This document shows positions 23,101 to 33,439 of a stretch of DNA of 64,000 bases, one piece after another. The stretch's first letter is position 1. Each line of letters begins with the position of its first letter. Under the pieces are notes generated by a model, which did not search any database, was not told where the DNA came from, and was given only the letters and a program-made list of their open reading frames with translations. The stretch lies in NCBI RefSeq assembly GCF_018143015.1, contig NC_054757.1, forward strand, positions 4,388,001 through 4,452,000, in the 5' to 3' direction. The stretch comes from Lytechinus variegatus (lineage: Eukaryota > Echinodermata > Echinoidea > Temnopleuroida > Toxopneustidae). Both the position numbers and the translations under genes were made by a program.

Positions 23101-25561
23101 TCTTGGCCATGCATTCGAATGTGTGTGAGCGGGTGGGCGTGTCCAAGGGGGGAGGTCCGCCTCGACGGCTACAAGGACGTGTGCACATCGAGAGACCTGT
23201 GCGGAATAACCGAAACGAGCTGTAACTACAAGAATGAAGTTGTTCTAGTAAGTAAAATTTGAAAGCTTGAACTAGTAAAAAAAGGTTTTAAACAAACATT
23301 GGAACGCTATTCCATTAAGATAGAACAATCAGCTTTCCGTATACGATTATAATGCTGGTGTCCGCGATTCTTAAATTGTTATGTAACTTTCGATGCTCTA
23401 TGAGTTTCTCTTTAATGTTTTGACGAGTATTGCTTTCAATGAAAATATGAAAAATTAGTTCGGGTCAATGTCATACTATTTTCTGCAATAAAATGGGGGA
23501 AAATCAGGTTACTTATCAAAGGTCATGGAAAACTTACTACTTTGACAGGTCAATAAAAAAAATCACGGTGTGAAAATAATGACTATAGGAAAAATTTGTT
23601 TTAACAAGGCTATTTAATTTCGACCCTGGGAAAACGCTTATCCCGTAGTCACGGGCTAATATCGGCATGCCCTATATTTGCAAAGGTAGCAAAAGTGATG
23701 ATATTCATGAACGTATATTATGTGCACATCGAATCAACAAGAATGTATCGAATCATTATCCTTTGGATAAACTGAACTTCACTTCACAGTAATCATACAT
23801 TTTTTTATTAAAAGGGTATCCCGCAAAACCCGCCTCTTTCGTAGTTTCCTAGTTTTAGCATTATATGATTTATTTTAAGTATTTTCATTGTGAGCGCTTT
23901 GGGCCTTGTGGGAAAAGCGCCGTATAAGTGTATCAAGTGTTATTATTAGTAGTATTACACACTTAAATGTTGGACAACATACTGTCCACTGTGTTGGTAT
24001 TATATTTCCTGATGAAGCCCTATGGGCGAAAATTTGAAAATTCGATCAACTTTTCTATCTACAGTTGTTTTATTCACTTTGTATTTTGCTTTATACTACC
24101 ACAACCGACGCAGAACTTTCATTTTTATTTATATATATATTGGGCAATTATTATCCAATTAACTTAATTTATTAACCAATTATTACTTTTTATTACCCAA
24201 TTTGGATAGATTTTAACCAATAGTTGTGTGGACAGTATATGTTGCCCAGTGATGGCTAAAACTTGGACCCTTTTCCCCCCAACCTTTTTTAAGAGGGTAT
24301 AGTTTGGCATGGTGATAATGAGGAGGGGGTATCTGGCATGCGTGGGTAGCAGTTGGGGAATCTGTAGCAGCATCCTGCTTTATTCCACATAAAATTTTCT
24401 CACCTCTATAATCACAGACAGGGTAGCACAATAATTATATTTTTCTTTAAAACTTTTGTAATATTCTTTGGTAAATTTCCATGGTCATTTGAGAATATCC
24501 CTAGTTATGCAAGATAAACACACACACTGATGGAAGGCGGGAAAGGGTCTGTACATCTTAATGACATCCACCCCCCCCCCAAAAAAAAAAAACAGCGCAC
24601 GTTATTTTTTAAATCGCCCCCCCCCCCATCTTTTGTTATAGGTGTAGCTTGTTCGCCCAAACCACTAAATGAAATTAAAAGAGTAAATTCATTAAAGTCA
24701 TCCATCACTGATTCCATGATACAGATGCGCGAATACTTATACCCTGGGAAAAAGATATTCACTGCCTGCCATTCTAATCAAGTAAAAGTTTACAAGAAGG
24801 ACGTCGATTGGGGGTGAAAAACAAACATTTCCGAAAGTTACAGGAAACAGATCGAAATCATTGTGTAATAATAATCTTTGCAGACGAAAGTACGGTGGCC
24901 TTAAAGGTTGTTTCCGGGAAAAACTGGGACCCGGTCAGTGGCGCCCGCGTCCCTGGGACTGTTTAGGGTCGCTTGCCTGACCTGTATGAAAGTAATCAGG
25001 AAAAAAGGAAGAGCGCTACGAGCATATTTCTTATAACGTATACCATTATTGTTTCTACATGATATCTTATTCTATCTTATCTTTAATCATCTATTTATCT
25101 CAACCTAAAAAAATTGTGCACCCACAAAAAACAAATTTAACACTTTTGACCCGCTTTGGGATCCTCGGTGAAAAAAAAAGATTTTCAAAAGGTTCTTTAC
25201 GGGTTCAAGTTCTTTAAAGAACGTTAGAAGGTTCCAAAGAGACGGTATAAGGTAATTATTAAGAACTTTTCAGGGAACCTTTTAAGCTTAAAAATACGGG
25301 ACAATTATAAACCCCCTATAAGAACCCTTTTTTAAGAGTGCTCGTGCGCCACCGCCGCCCAAGTTATTTAGATATTTTTATGTTTTCACTCATTCTTCCC
25401 AGGGATGTGTGCTTTCTGTATTTTAATCGTATGAATGAACAATAACGATAACATTTTTTTCACCTACACAGGTCAACACCAGTTTCTTTGATGGCGATCT
25501 GACGTGTCGGTGCTTCGTTGACGGAATCGTACGATGTCGAAATGCTTTCCCCACGGAATGA
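20090..25561 (+). CDS. Secreted cysteine-rich protein with TIL-like domain (3 exons, to first in-frame TGA)
   Basis: Joining 20090-20177, 22985-23247 and 25472-25561 gives 146 residues with clean GT..AG junctions. The start is in a strong context (GCCGCCATGG). Residues 1 to about 23 form a signal peptide (hydrophobic STISLLFCLITIG then EC). Exon 2 follows the trypsin-inhibitor-like (TIL) spacing: CP...ECxxxCxxxTC...PCxxxC...CPRG...C...C. The position where TIL domains normally have GCxCP reads GWACP, so one conserved Cys is replaced by Trp. Exon 3 adds a CxC...GxVxC motif like the short TILa/VWC-like segment that often follows TIL domains. TIL domains occur in protease inhibitors and in large mucin-like or zonadhesin-like proteins; here the short secreted form suggests an extracellular inhibitor or binding protein, which is inference. 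The terminal TGA is followed by an in-frame continuation (25562-25771). I do not recognise a named orthologue. Confidence 0.8.
20725..21015 (-). mobile_element. tRNA-derived SINE in TIL-like gene intron 1
   Basis: The head on the minus strand is GTTGTGGCCCAGTGGATTAG ... GGGTTCAAATCCCAGCC. The tail is AATAATAATAG-like near 20725. Same family as 8015-8305. Confidence 0.8.
21016..22984. other. Rest of TIL-like gene intron 1
   Basis: Holds a MITE fragment around 21128-21260 (ACTTGTCGGATAAAACGTCC palindrome), a degenerate AAAGGGGAAGTTCA-type MITE (21510-21840), and a loosely palindromic AT-rich stretch at 22270-22750. Confidence 0.5.
22985..23247 (+). CDS. TIL-like gene exon 2 (ten-cysteine region)
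   Basis: The acceptor is TCACCCACAG and the donor GTAAGT after CTA. This exon holds ten cysteines and is markedly GC-richer than the flanking introns, which supports coding function. Confidence 0.85.
23248..25471. other. TIL-like gene intron 2
   Basis: AT-rich with two C/A homopolymer tracts near 24570-24630 and a GAACC/GGTTC-rich stretch at 25185-25335. No exon recognised. Confidence 0.5.
25472..25561 (+). CDS. TIL-like gene exon 3 up to TGA
   Basis: The acceptor is CACCTACACAG. It encodes VNTSFFDGDLTCRCFVDG and ends NAFPTE then TGA at 25559-25561. No consensus donor lies inside the exon upstream of the TGA. Confidence 0.78.
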   Translation, partial: VNTSFFDGDLTCRCFVDGIVRCRNAFPTE

Positions 25562-25771
25562 AGAAACGGTATTCAAACTAAACTGAGATACAACCCAAGA
25601 TCACGATATACCATTCCGTCTTTGCTCGATCAATGTCTAGACTATGCGTTTCTGAAGGACCTCGACTTGGAGCTGGACGACGATCCAGAGCACACGATGT
25701 CCTTGAACAAAATGGTCGTGGTCGACGAGGACGAGAATGATGACGACGAAATCAGTCTGTCATCTATCTAG
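25562..25771 (+). other. In-frame coding-like extension after TGA (readthrough candidate)
   Basis: Directly after TGA (25559-25561) the same frame stays open for 69 codons and closes with TAG at 25769-25771. The translation begins RNGIQTKLRYNPRSRY, contains LLDQCLDYAFLKDLDLELD, and ends in an acidic tail (DEDENDDDEISLSSI). Its codons are rich in GAC, GAG, CTC and GTC, unlike the AT-rich 3' UTR that begins right after TAG. Possibilities are translational readthrough, selenocysteine insertion, a recent sense-to-UGA mutation or allele, or chance. I saw no convincing SECIS in 25772-26810. Confidence 0.5.
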
Positions 25772-26806
25772 ATCAGAATAATATGACACTGATCGGAACC
25801 TACATGGCAACATGAACGCCTTTTGAGCCCCTCCCCGACCCCCCCCCCCCCCCCCCCTCACTCTCCAGCTTTCCTCCGATCTTATATCGATATGACATAC
25901 ACCTTATTTTCAACTCCCGAAAATATGTGATTGATGGACATTTAATCACAATATCAATAATCGACCTCAAAGTTCGTTTTTAGTACAGCGATATTTATTT
26001 GTCATGTACATATGTTTTAGAGCACTCATTCAAATTGGAATGGAAGGGAAAGGTAACCCCCACAAAAACAATAATAATTATAAATTAATTAAAAAAATAT
26101 ATTTAACAAAATATTGATAATGAAATGTATAAAGTGAATCTACTAGAGGCAAATGTGCTTTTGACGCAGCTGAATTTTGTGTATATACCATTAATTTGAT
26201 GCAGTATTAACGTGTGTATATAATGGCATTGTACTTGAATTATTGTAAATAATAATGAATCATGTGTGTTTTCAAGGGCAAACAAATGCTTTATTAAGTG
26301 GGTAAAGAGTGCTTTTCAAGCAATAAAAGGCATTTCAACAAATATCAATTTTCACTGATTATCAATTTTGTTTTGAACTAGCACATGTGAACTAATTGAT
26401 CATTGCATTAGCCATGATCATTGGCGTAGAGCAAATTAAATTTTGTCAGTGAATAACATCTCTCACATTCAAGATCGTGCTTCGTCATTTACCATAAAAT
26501 ACTCCCCAGAATTTTTGTTTTAAATGATTCTAAATTAGGGCGTTGAAACAATCAAAATTCAAATCTGAAGAAATCGTTCCTTTTGTGAAGCTTTTCGATC
26601 ATTGATATCACTCTGCTATTAAAATGAGTTGTCTCTAAACTGATCGTTATGTTTTAGGTGAACATTATATGACAATTTTTCCTTTTCATTTTTGATGGTC
26701 GATCATTTCGTATGTTTACTGTACTTTCATGTACGACCGTGTTTAACTTTGTATATAGAGCTTTTTATAGCATCAGACAAGCAAGAAATGAACAATAAAA
26801 AATAAA
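25772..26806 (+). other. 3' UTR of the TIL-like gene with poly(A) signals
   Basis: AT-rich sequence without a further exon. AATAAA occurs at 26322-26327 and as a pair at 26794-26799 and 26801-26806, the likely cleavage signals. A run of C (25839-25857) lies near its start. Confidence 0.55.
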
Positions 26807-27008
26807 TCCATTTGTCACTGATTTGTTATAGTTTTAGGACTATTAATGAAATCTTATTGGAGAATAAAGAGCGAATCGTTGTTGATGGCAGGGGCTTTGT
26901 CCCATTTTTCAGATGGGAGGGGGGGGGGGGCAAAACCATGAATCAACTTTCCAAAGGCGCTCGATCACACAAAACAAACGCATATATATATATATATATA
27001 TGTATGTA

Positions 27009-27054
<46 letters not shown>

Positions 27055-27057
<3 letters not shown>

Positions 27058-27871
27058 TGCGTCCCAGAAAAAACGAAACCGAGATTTAGCGATCATTTAT
27101 CATTACTTAATCATAAATAAAATAGACAAATGACCTACCAATTTAAAGCTTAAAATCTCCTCTTCCATCTGATATTACTTAGATTATTTCTTATTCACGC
27201 ATGAGTGAGCAAATGCAATTTGAAGAAAGGATATCAAAAACTTATTTGGCGGGGGGTATCTGGGTTTCAAATAGAAAACCACATTTTTGAAAAGTTCAAT
27301 ATCTCCTCTTTAATTTGATACCTAAATTACAGAAAATGGTCACGAAATAACAAAGTTCTGCTCATTTGAAATAAGGCTTGAATTTCAATAATTTCATAAA
27401 ATGAAGAGGTTCTCCAGGATGGCTTTCAAACTCTCTCGACACTCTGTTTTGTTGACGATCAGCCATGCATTAAATCTTTTGTTCACCATGCGAAAGCTTC
27501 TGTGGGAAACCGGTGAAAATATGTTTATCTCATGAAATTATCGAAATACAAGCCTTATTTCAAATGAACAGAACTTTTTTATTTCTTGACCATTTTTTGT
27601 AATTTTGGTACCAAATTAAAGAGCAGATATTGAACATTTCAGAAATGTGGTTTTCTTTTTGAAACCCAGATAACCCCCGCCAAATGAGTTTTTGGTATCC
27701 TTTCTTCACATTGTTTTTGCTCACTCATGCGTGAATAAGAAATAACCTAAGTAATATCAGATGAAAGAAGAGATTCTAAGCTTTAAATTGGTAGGTCGTT
27801 TGTCTATTCTATTTATGATTAAGTTATGATAAATGATCGCTAAATCTCGGTTTCGTTTATTCTGGGACGCA

Positions 27872-27874
<3 letters not shown>
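27055..27874. mobile_element. Mariner/Tc1-like long inverted-repeat element in a (TA)n tract
   Basis: Termini are CAGTGCGTCCCAGAA and TTCTGGGACGCACTG, each flanked by TA from a (TA)n microsatellite, consistent with TA target duplication. The arms are about 270 bases and largely complementary. The centre has no transposase frame. Confidence 0.85.
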
Positions 27875-27913
<39 letters not shown>

Positions 27914-29950
27914 CTCATGAGATAGAGACACATAATCACAAATTAATGCGAGTGCGAAGCACGAGCTGAAATTTTTTATATTTCAATCTGAAAAGCAGAT
28001 ATTTTGAGCAAACTGTATGTTTGCCCTCCCCCCAATATTTTCATTGGTGGGGCGATCGCCCCACCCCCCAGGATCGATGCCTCTGGTTGATGGCCAATAA
28101 AATAATATTCCATGGTGGTGACGGTACCTGGTTGAGTTAGTGGTAGAGGAGGTTTGGCAGGATCTAGCTTTAATTAATTTTCCCTTTGACGAAAAATTGC
28201 TTCTTTCTGCTTCGGTCAGCAAATCATATACTGTGTGAGTAAAAAAAAAAATCCTGACACCTCACAAATTTCCAATTCAATGAAAAATAATGATAAGAAC
28301 GCATAATTATTATAAATGACTGGAAAGAGAAGGTTCTCCCAAATAATTTGATACCATATTTATGTGGTATGTGTTTACGCTTATATGATCAGGAGGTATT
28401 CTTTGCCTTGATGTAAATTTTGAATTGCGCCAAAGTAAGGTATGACTGCAATGAATGAATCCAGATGTCAATGATGTCATTATCCTACAAGGGTTGCATT
28501 AAAATCCATTTCAAAGCACCCTTTTTTCAGTAATTTGCATTATAATATTTTAATAAACACTTTTTAGTATCAATCCTCAAGTTAATTTCATTGAAAGGGA
28601 TTTGCAAATATGTTTATCAACCAGGAGTATGACATCATTGGCATCTTAGGTTCATTCATTGCTGTCATGCTTTACTTTGGAACAAATCAAAATTTACATC
28701 ACTGCAAAGAATACCTAGTGATTATCCAAGCGTGAAGAAATACCCCATGCATATGGTATTATCAAATTATTAAGCAGAAGATACTCATTCAGGCCATATT
28801 ATAGTAATCACGCGTTCATGACATATCATTTTGTTAAATTTGGGAGTTGTGAGTTGACAAGTGTTTTTTTTTTAATCACACGGTAGTTACAGGCTTGTGT
28901 GCGTGTGTGTGTGTGTGTGTGGGTGAAGGATGAGGGTGCGTGTATGTGGGTGTTGGTGTCGGGTGCGTGGATATTGTTGGAATGAAACACTACTAATATT
29001 TTGTTAATTCCAATTTGTAAAAAGTGTGGATGTATTTAGGCGCGTGTGTATATGTGTGAGGGTGGAGTGAGGGGTGGATGTGTGTGTATCTGTGGCATAG
29101 ACAAATTGAAGTGCCCAAAGAAAGGTGGGAGAAGGAAAAAAAGTGATAGAAAGGAAGAAGATGGTCATCATTAAATAGGATAATACCTGATGTATAAACG
29201 AAACAATGTATTTGAGAGAATTAACTATACAGATATTAATTAGCATTATGGGAAGAGGGTGAGGCGAAAGGATGGAGTATAAGGGGGTGAGATAGAAAGC
29301 ACTGTGGTTGGATCGAGTGTCAGTTATCTACTGCTCTAACTGATAATTCCTTGCAGAAAAATGAGAAAATCTAGCTTTTCCGACAGAATAAAAAAAAACG
29401 TATTTCCATCCAAATGACCATTAACATGTTGATACGCATCAGTTGGCACGCGACCGCGGACCATATACAGAATTATATTTTTTTAACTGATTTCAAAATT
29501 TTCTGTTTTCAACAAAATTCATTCTTTCGTTCGGGTATTTTTTTACTATTATTAATAACGATGGCGATGACATTGAAATGTATATGAAGAAATTATTAGT
29601 ATTCCAATCTATCATATTGGATATCGTTGGGTTGGTGTAAGAAATCCAAATCGGTAAATGATGAGTGGATGCATGGCAAAAAGACCCAATTCTTTGGCTC
29701 TTTTTCTCCTCTCCTAAAATCCTTTATCATCTTGATAATAGAAAAGTGTTTCAACACAAGACTCTCTGTAATTCATTAAAATGTTAAAAATAATGTGTGA
29801 AAATCAAAGTATAATCAAACTGGAAGGAATTTCTTGATAATACAGGGCCTTTGGAATATTTCTTTAACAGGGGGTGCTGGTTTGAATTTGACAAGCAAAA
29901 AAAAAGGTTTCGCTTCAAAATGAAGGTGATTTTGGTAACATTTCTGTTAT
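27875..29950. other. Intergenic, repeats only
   Basis: Includes a relative of the GGGGCGATCGCCCC repeat (27950-28090) and GT-rich low-complexity tracts (28895-29095). No exon recognised. Confidence 0.5.
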
Positions 29951-29954
29951 TTAA

Positions 29955-30515
29955 ACCCCCCATTCTACAGAGAACAAGACCACTGAAAGATCTTTGAAAG
30001 ACCATTGATTCTGGTTGATCTTTCAGAGGTCTCTCAATGAACCTACAAGGGTCTTTGAGGTCTAACACAAGTCCTGACCAATCTTTCAGTGGCCTTCATG
30101 GGCTCCAAAACCTTTTGAAACGGTTCAAAACAGTATGATGGTCTTTCGATGAACTTTCAAAGGTCTTAATAGTCTTTCAATGATCTTTCGGCAGTCTCTC
30201 AAAATTTTTGCGAAGATCACTGTAAGACTCATAAGAGATCATTGAAAGATCATTGAAAGACCAGGCAAAGTCCATGGAAAGAATTCTGAAAGATCACTTT
30301 TTGCATAAAAGATCTCTGAAAGACCATTGAAAGATCTCTATAGGACTATTCTAAGACCAGTATTAGACAAAAAATATCCGTCTTTCAGGGTTCTTTGAGG
30401 GGTCTTTCTGAGCTATCCTACAGAGATGACAAATATGAGTGATCTTGAAGACCGCTGTAAGACCTCACCAATTTTAAGTCAGTCTTTCAGTGGTCTCCGT
30501 TCCGTGGAATGGGGG
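29955..30515. mobile_element. Foldback-like element full of CTTTCA/TGAAAG words
   Basis: The ends are CCCCCATTCTACAGAGAAC and a near complement finishing CCGTGGAATGGGGG. Inside, TCTTTCA and TGAAAGA phrases recur dozens of times in both orientations with GATC spacers. Confidence 0.65.
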
Positions 30516-30683
30516 CCTTATACATACCCTTACCACATTTCCAGGGGTGCTGCCTATGGTAAATAACACAGCATTGCACAGATAGCACCCCCAAGTAAAT
30601 CTTCCTTGGGCTATGATGTGACGTTTATCCATTTAATAACGGAATCATAAACTCCATCATCATGGACAATGATTTTGATATCA

Positions 30684-30920
30684 TACACTCTAAATTACAG
30701 GGATTTAAAATAAGTCCAGCTGGACTGTAGTTAGGGACCAGTCAATTTCTGGATTTAGTTTTAGTCCTAAAGACTTAAATTTAAATCTAAAATGATTTAA
30801 ATTTAAAACTTTCGAGATTGAAAAATGAATCTTATGGATTCAAACTAAATCCGGAATTCGATTGGTCCCTAACTACAGTCCATGTGGACTTAATTTAAAT
30901 CCCTGTAATTTAGAGTGTAG
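30684..30920. mobile_element. Palindromic MITE (ACACTCTAAATT family)
   Basis: Termini ACACTCTAAATTACAGGGAT and ATCCCTGTAATTTAGAGTGT; relative of the 16866-17098 copy. Confidence 0.85.
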
Positions 30921-31074
30921 TTTACCGGCTATTTCCTGTATAGAGCTTTAAACAATAGTTGCCTCTAGATGGCGCCATTTCAGTAAGAATCAAGTTTGTT
31001 GTGTGTGCGTGGAAGTCTTCTATAAAATGAAAACAGCACCTTGGATATATTTGATTATTTGGCTGAGGTAACTT

Positions 31075-31300
31075 CTGAATCCAATTTAGCTTTCAAATTG
31101 AAAAAAAAATCCATTCATCAAAATCAGTTTCAGCTTTCAAATAAATATTTTTCCCATTCATCAAAATTCATTTCAGCTTTCATATTAAGAAATAAATCAT
31201 CCACTTTTTTCCATTCATCAGAATCAAATGTATCTTTCAAGCAGAAAAACACCATCCAGTCTTTTCCATCCATCAAAACAAAAATCAACTCCAGACTTTT
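31075..31300. repeat. Imperfect tandem repeat (~60 bp) past the PRXL2A poly(A) signal
   Basis: CCATTCATCAAAAT ... CAGCTTTCA phrases recur three to four times. Confidence 0.5.
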
Positions 31301-31342
31301 ACTTCAGAAACACCAACAGTACTTTTTTCATAATTCAGTGGT

Positions 31343-31348
31343 TTTATT
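31343..31348 (-). terminator. Poly(A) signal of PRXL2A downstream of the SECIS
   Basis: AATAAA on the minus strand about 145 bases after the SECIS, followed by a GT-rich stretch (CTGTTGGTGTTTCTG). This is the expected position for a 3' UTR that includes the SECIS. Confidence 0.5.
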
Positions 31349-31491
31349 ACACAGTACTTCAACAATATATTAATCTTCATCAATCATAATTTCACAAGCC
31401 TAGCATATCACTAGTATATCCATCATAAAGATCAACTAATGACATCGCAAACAGCTACATGTTCTCTCGGTAAAACCCAATCGAAATACTG

Positions 31492-31568
31492 TTACACATC
31501 GTTTTACATCAGACCTTATTAGCACCTCAAGGGGTATTTGAAATAAAGTCATCATTGGTGATGTGTAA
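31492..31568 (-). promoter_or_regulatory. SECIS element (form 2) of PRXL2A/SelU
   Basis: The minus strand folds as a textbook SECIS. Helix I is TTACACATC (31568-31560) paired with GATGTGTAA (31500-31492), nine perfect pairs. An internal loop (ACCA / GTAAAAC) follows, then the non-Watson-Crick quartet from ATGAT (31555-31551) opposite TGAT (31511-31508). Helix II is GACTTTATT (31550-31542) with AATAAGGTC (31520-31512), nine pairs including one T-G. The apical part has the unpaired AAA after helix II and a mini-stem TACC/GGTG, the form 2 arrangement. It lies about 1.7 kb past the PRXL2A stop codon, on the same strand, and upstream of a poly(A) signal. Confidence 0.88.
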
Positions 31569-32110
31569 AAAGAAATCGATTTGAGTACAGACAGGAACAT
31601 GTACCTGCAGCAAGATCAAAGTGATGGAATACAAATATCAAAACATCAAGTAAAAAAATAATCTCACTTTTCAATGAGTAGAGCATTCTCTGAGAGTATT
31701 TGTTTTAATGAAAAATTATGCAACAATGCAAAGAGAACTGATCAAGGAAGCATATTTGTAAAACAAAACCAGCATGAATTCACAATACAATGCAAACGGA
31801 ATTAACATAGAGGTCAATGATACATTCATTCACTGACTGTCCAAAATTGAGGCTTGGCCCTCTATTCATTTGTAGCATTGATGCATTTGTTTTAACATTG
31901 GTTTTATCATACACAAAATTATCACAGAAAGAGGATACGCATTCAATTTGTTGTGAAAAGAAATAATTGTCATACTTTTTTTATGTTATAAACAGATGTG
32001 GTTGGGAAATCATTGGTTAAATAGGAAGAAAATACCCTGGTAATCTCAATTGGTTTATAGTGAATTTCAAACTCAATAAAACTCTAACGTTCTAGTATTA
32101 CAGAGATCTG

Positions 32111-32242
32111 AGGCCTGTTACACAAACCTTAGCAATGATCACAGAACCTTTTTTTTATGATTGATTGCACTGGCTACAATGTACAATCAATTGTGAAAAT
32201 CGTGCGTACGATCAATCACCAACTTTTGTGTTACGGGGCCCA
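32111..32242. mobile_element. MITE in the PRXL2A 3' UTR
   Basis: GGCCTGTTACACAAA at the left and TTTTGTGTTACGGGGCC at the right, with inner inverted TGATTGA/TCAATCA words. It lies between the stop codon and the SECIS. Confidence 0.65.
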
Positions 32243-32374
32243 GGGGTCATTGTAGAATAATTTTGGTATTTTGTAAGAAGGACCAAGGTGGTGTTGCAAG
32301 AGATAAGCTTGCAATTGATTGCAAATCAATTCTGTTATGAGAAGCAAACCATGGGCCATTTCATAGAGCTATTC

Positions 32375-32612
32375 GTTAAGGCCAGTCACATTGTTCCGTG
32401 CAAGCCTTGCGTGTAACTTGCGGGTAACTGTTTTTGCTAACCGCAGGTTGGCCGCATTGACAGTATCACGCACGCAACTCACATGCAGAATCGCACCCAA
32501 GTCTGATGTGTACGCAGAAAAGTTTTGAACATGTTCAGAACATTTTTGCGGGTGAGTTGCGGGCAATCACCCACAAGGCTTGCACGGAACGATGTGACAG
32601 GGCCTTTAGTTA
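32375..32612. mobile_element. MITE in the PRXL2A 3' UTR
   Basis: Termini read AAGGCCAGTCACATTGTTCC with near complement GGAACGATGTGACAGGGCC, enclosing inverted GTGCAAGCCTTG / CAAGGCTTGCAC. A second insertion between stop codon and SECIS. Confidence 0.75.
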
Positions 32613-33204
32613 CAAATTTATTAGAGCTTGTTGATCCTTTCTTGAGGTATTTGAGATACCCCTGTCTAACATAATGGGAGTGTGTTGGCCTGAATCAAAT
32701 TTACCTTGAAAAAAAATACTGAAATTCCAATAACAAGATTGCTAACAACAAAGATATTGATAGACAAAGGTCAGATTCAACATACGCTGATGGGAATACA
32801 AACAATCGAGAGAGCCAGGGGACCAATTCATAAAGCTAAAGCACATTGTTTTTTATTGATGGTGATTTAATTTGTGAGAAAGGATCACCGGTTAACATGA
32901 AGTCATTCGTAACTTACGAACAGCTTTATAAAACACCCACCTAATCCACCAGAATAAACCACCAGTCGTGCATAACTTACAAACAGCTTTATGAAATGAC
33001 CTCCTGTGAGTGATTGGCAAGTGTAAGTTTGACTGCATGTCACACTCAATTGCAATGGGAGGAAATTCATAATGTAGATTTAGATTTAAATGATACGTAA
33101 AAAAGGCAGTTTTTAGAAAAACATGGACTTGATAATACCTCATAAATCAACAGAAGGAGTTCCAAAACTGGATCCAAATTTGACAATATTACTTATTTGA
33201 TACA

Positions 33205-33210
33205 TTTATT
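33205..33210 (-). terminator. Possible proximal poly(A) signal of PRXL2A
   Basis: AATAAA on the minus strand only about 60 bases past the TAA stop. If used, the mRNA would lack the SECIS and UGA would act as stop. Confidence 0.3.
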
Positions 33211-33272
33211 ACATATCTGTATCTCCTGTCATATGCTTAATAAGATATCAAAGAATTATAATTTTGGAAGAA

Positions 33273-33439
33273 TTACAACTTTGGTGACACGTTGTCGGCA
33301 GAAGGAGCAATTTTCTTAACTGCCTCAAGCACCTCGTCATTCGAGACATGATCGCTAAAATCCTTATTTCGATACTCCAAAAGAACGCCCTGATCACTGG
33401 GCCCTATCACGAAGACACCCCCAAGTGTGAGGCCGTGAC
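33273..33439 (-). CDS. PRXL2A: PRXL2A/SelU exon 4 with TAA stop
   Basis: The acceptor is TCTCTTGTTAAG. It encodes HGLTLGGVFVIGPSDQGVLL and a Lys/Ala-rich tail, ending with TAA at 33275-33273. Confidence 0.94.

Noticed and set aside
25889..25937. ATGA ... TATTTTC-AACTCCC-GAAAATA ... TGAT hairpin after the TIL-like gene, considered as a SECIS
   Set aside because: An AA loop and flanking GA motifs exist, but the helix next to the quartet is not paired, the arms are asymmetric by about seven bases and there is no helix I.
31041..31373. 110-codon plus-strand frame
   Set aside because: Built from an imperfect tandem repeat of CCATTCATCAAAAT phrases; no domain.
33001..33072. Minus-strand hairpin with GTGAC and GGAGG/CCTCC near the PRXL2A stop, considered as a SECIS
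   Set aside because: No continuous helix II or unpaired AA at the right distance; the 31492-31568 element is far better.
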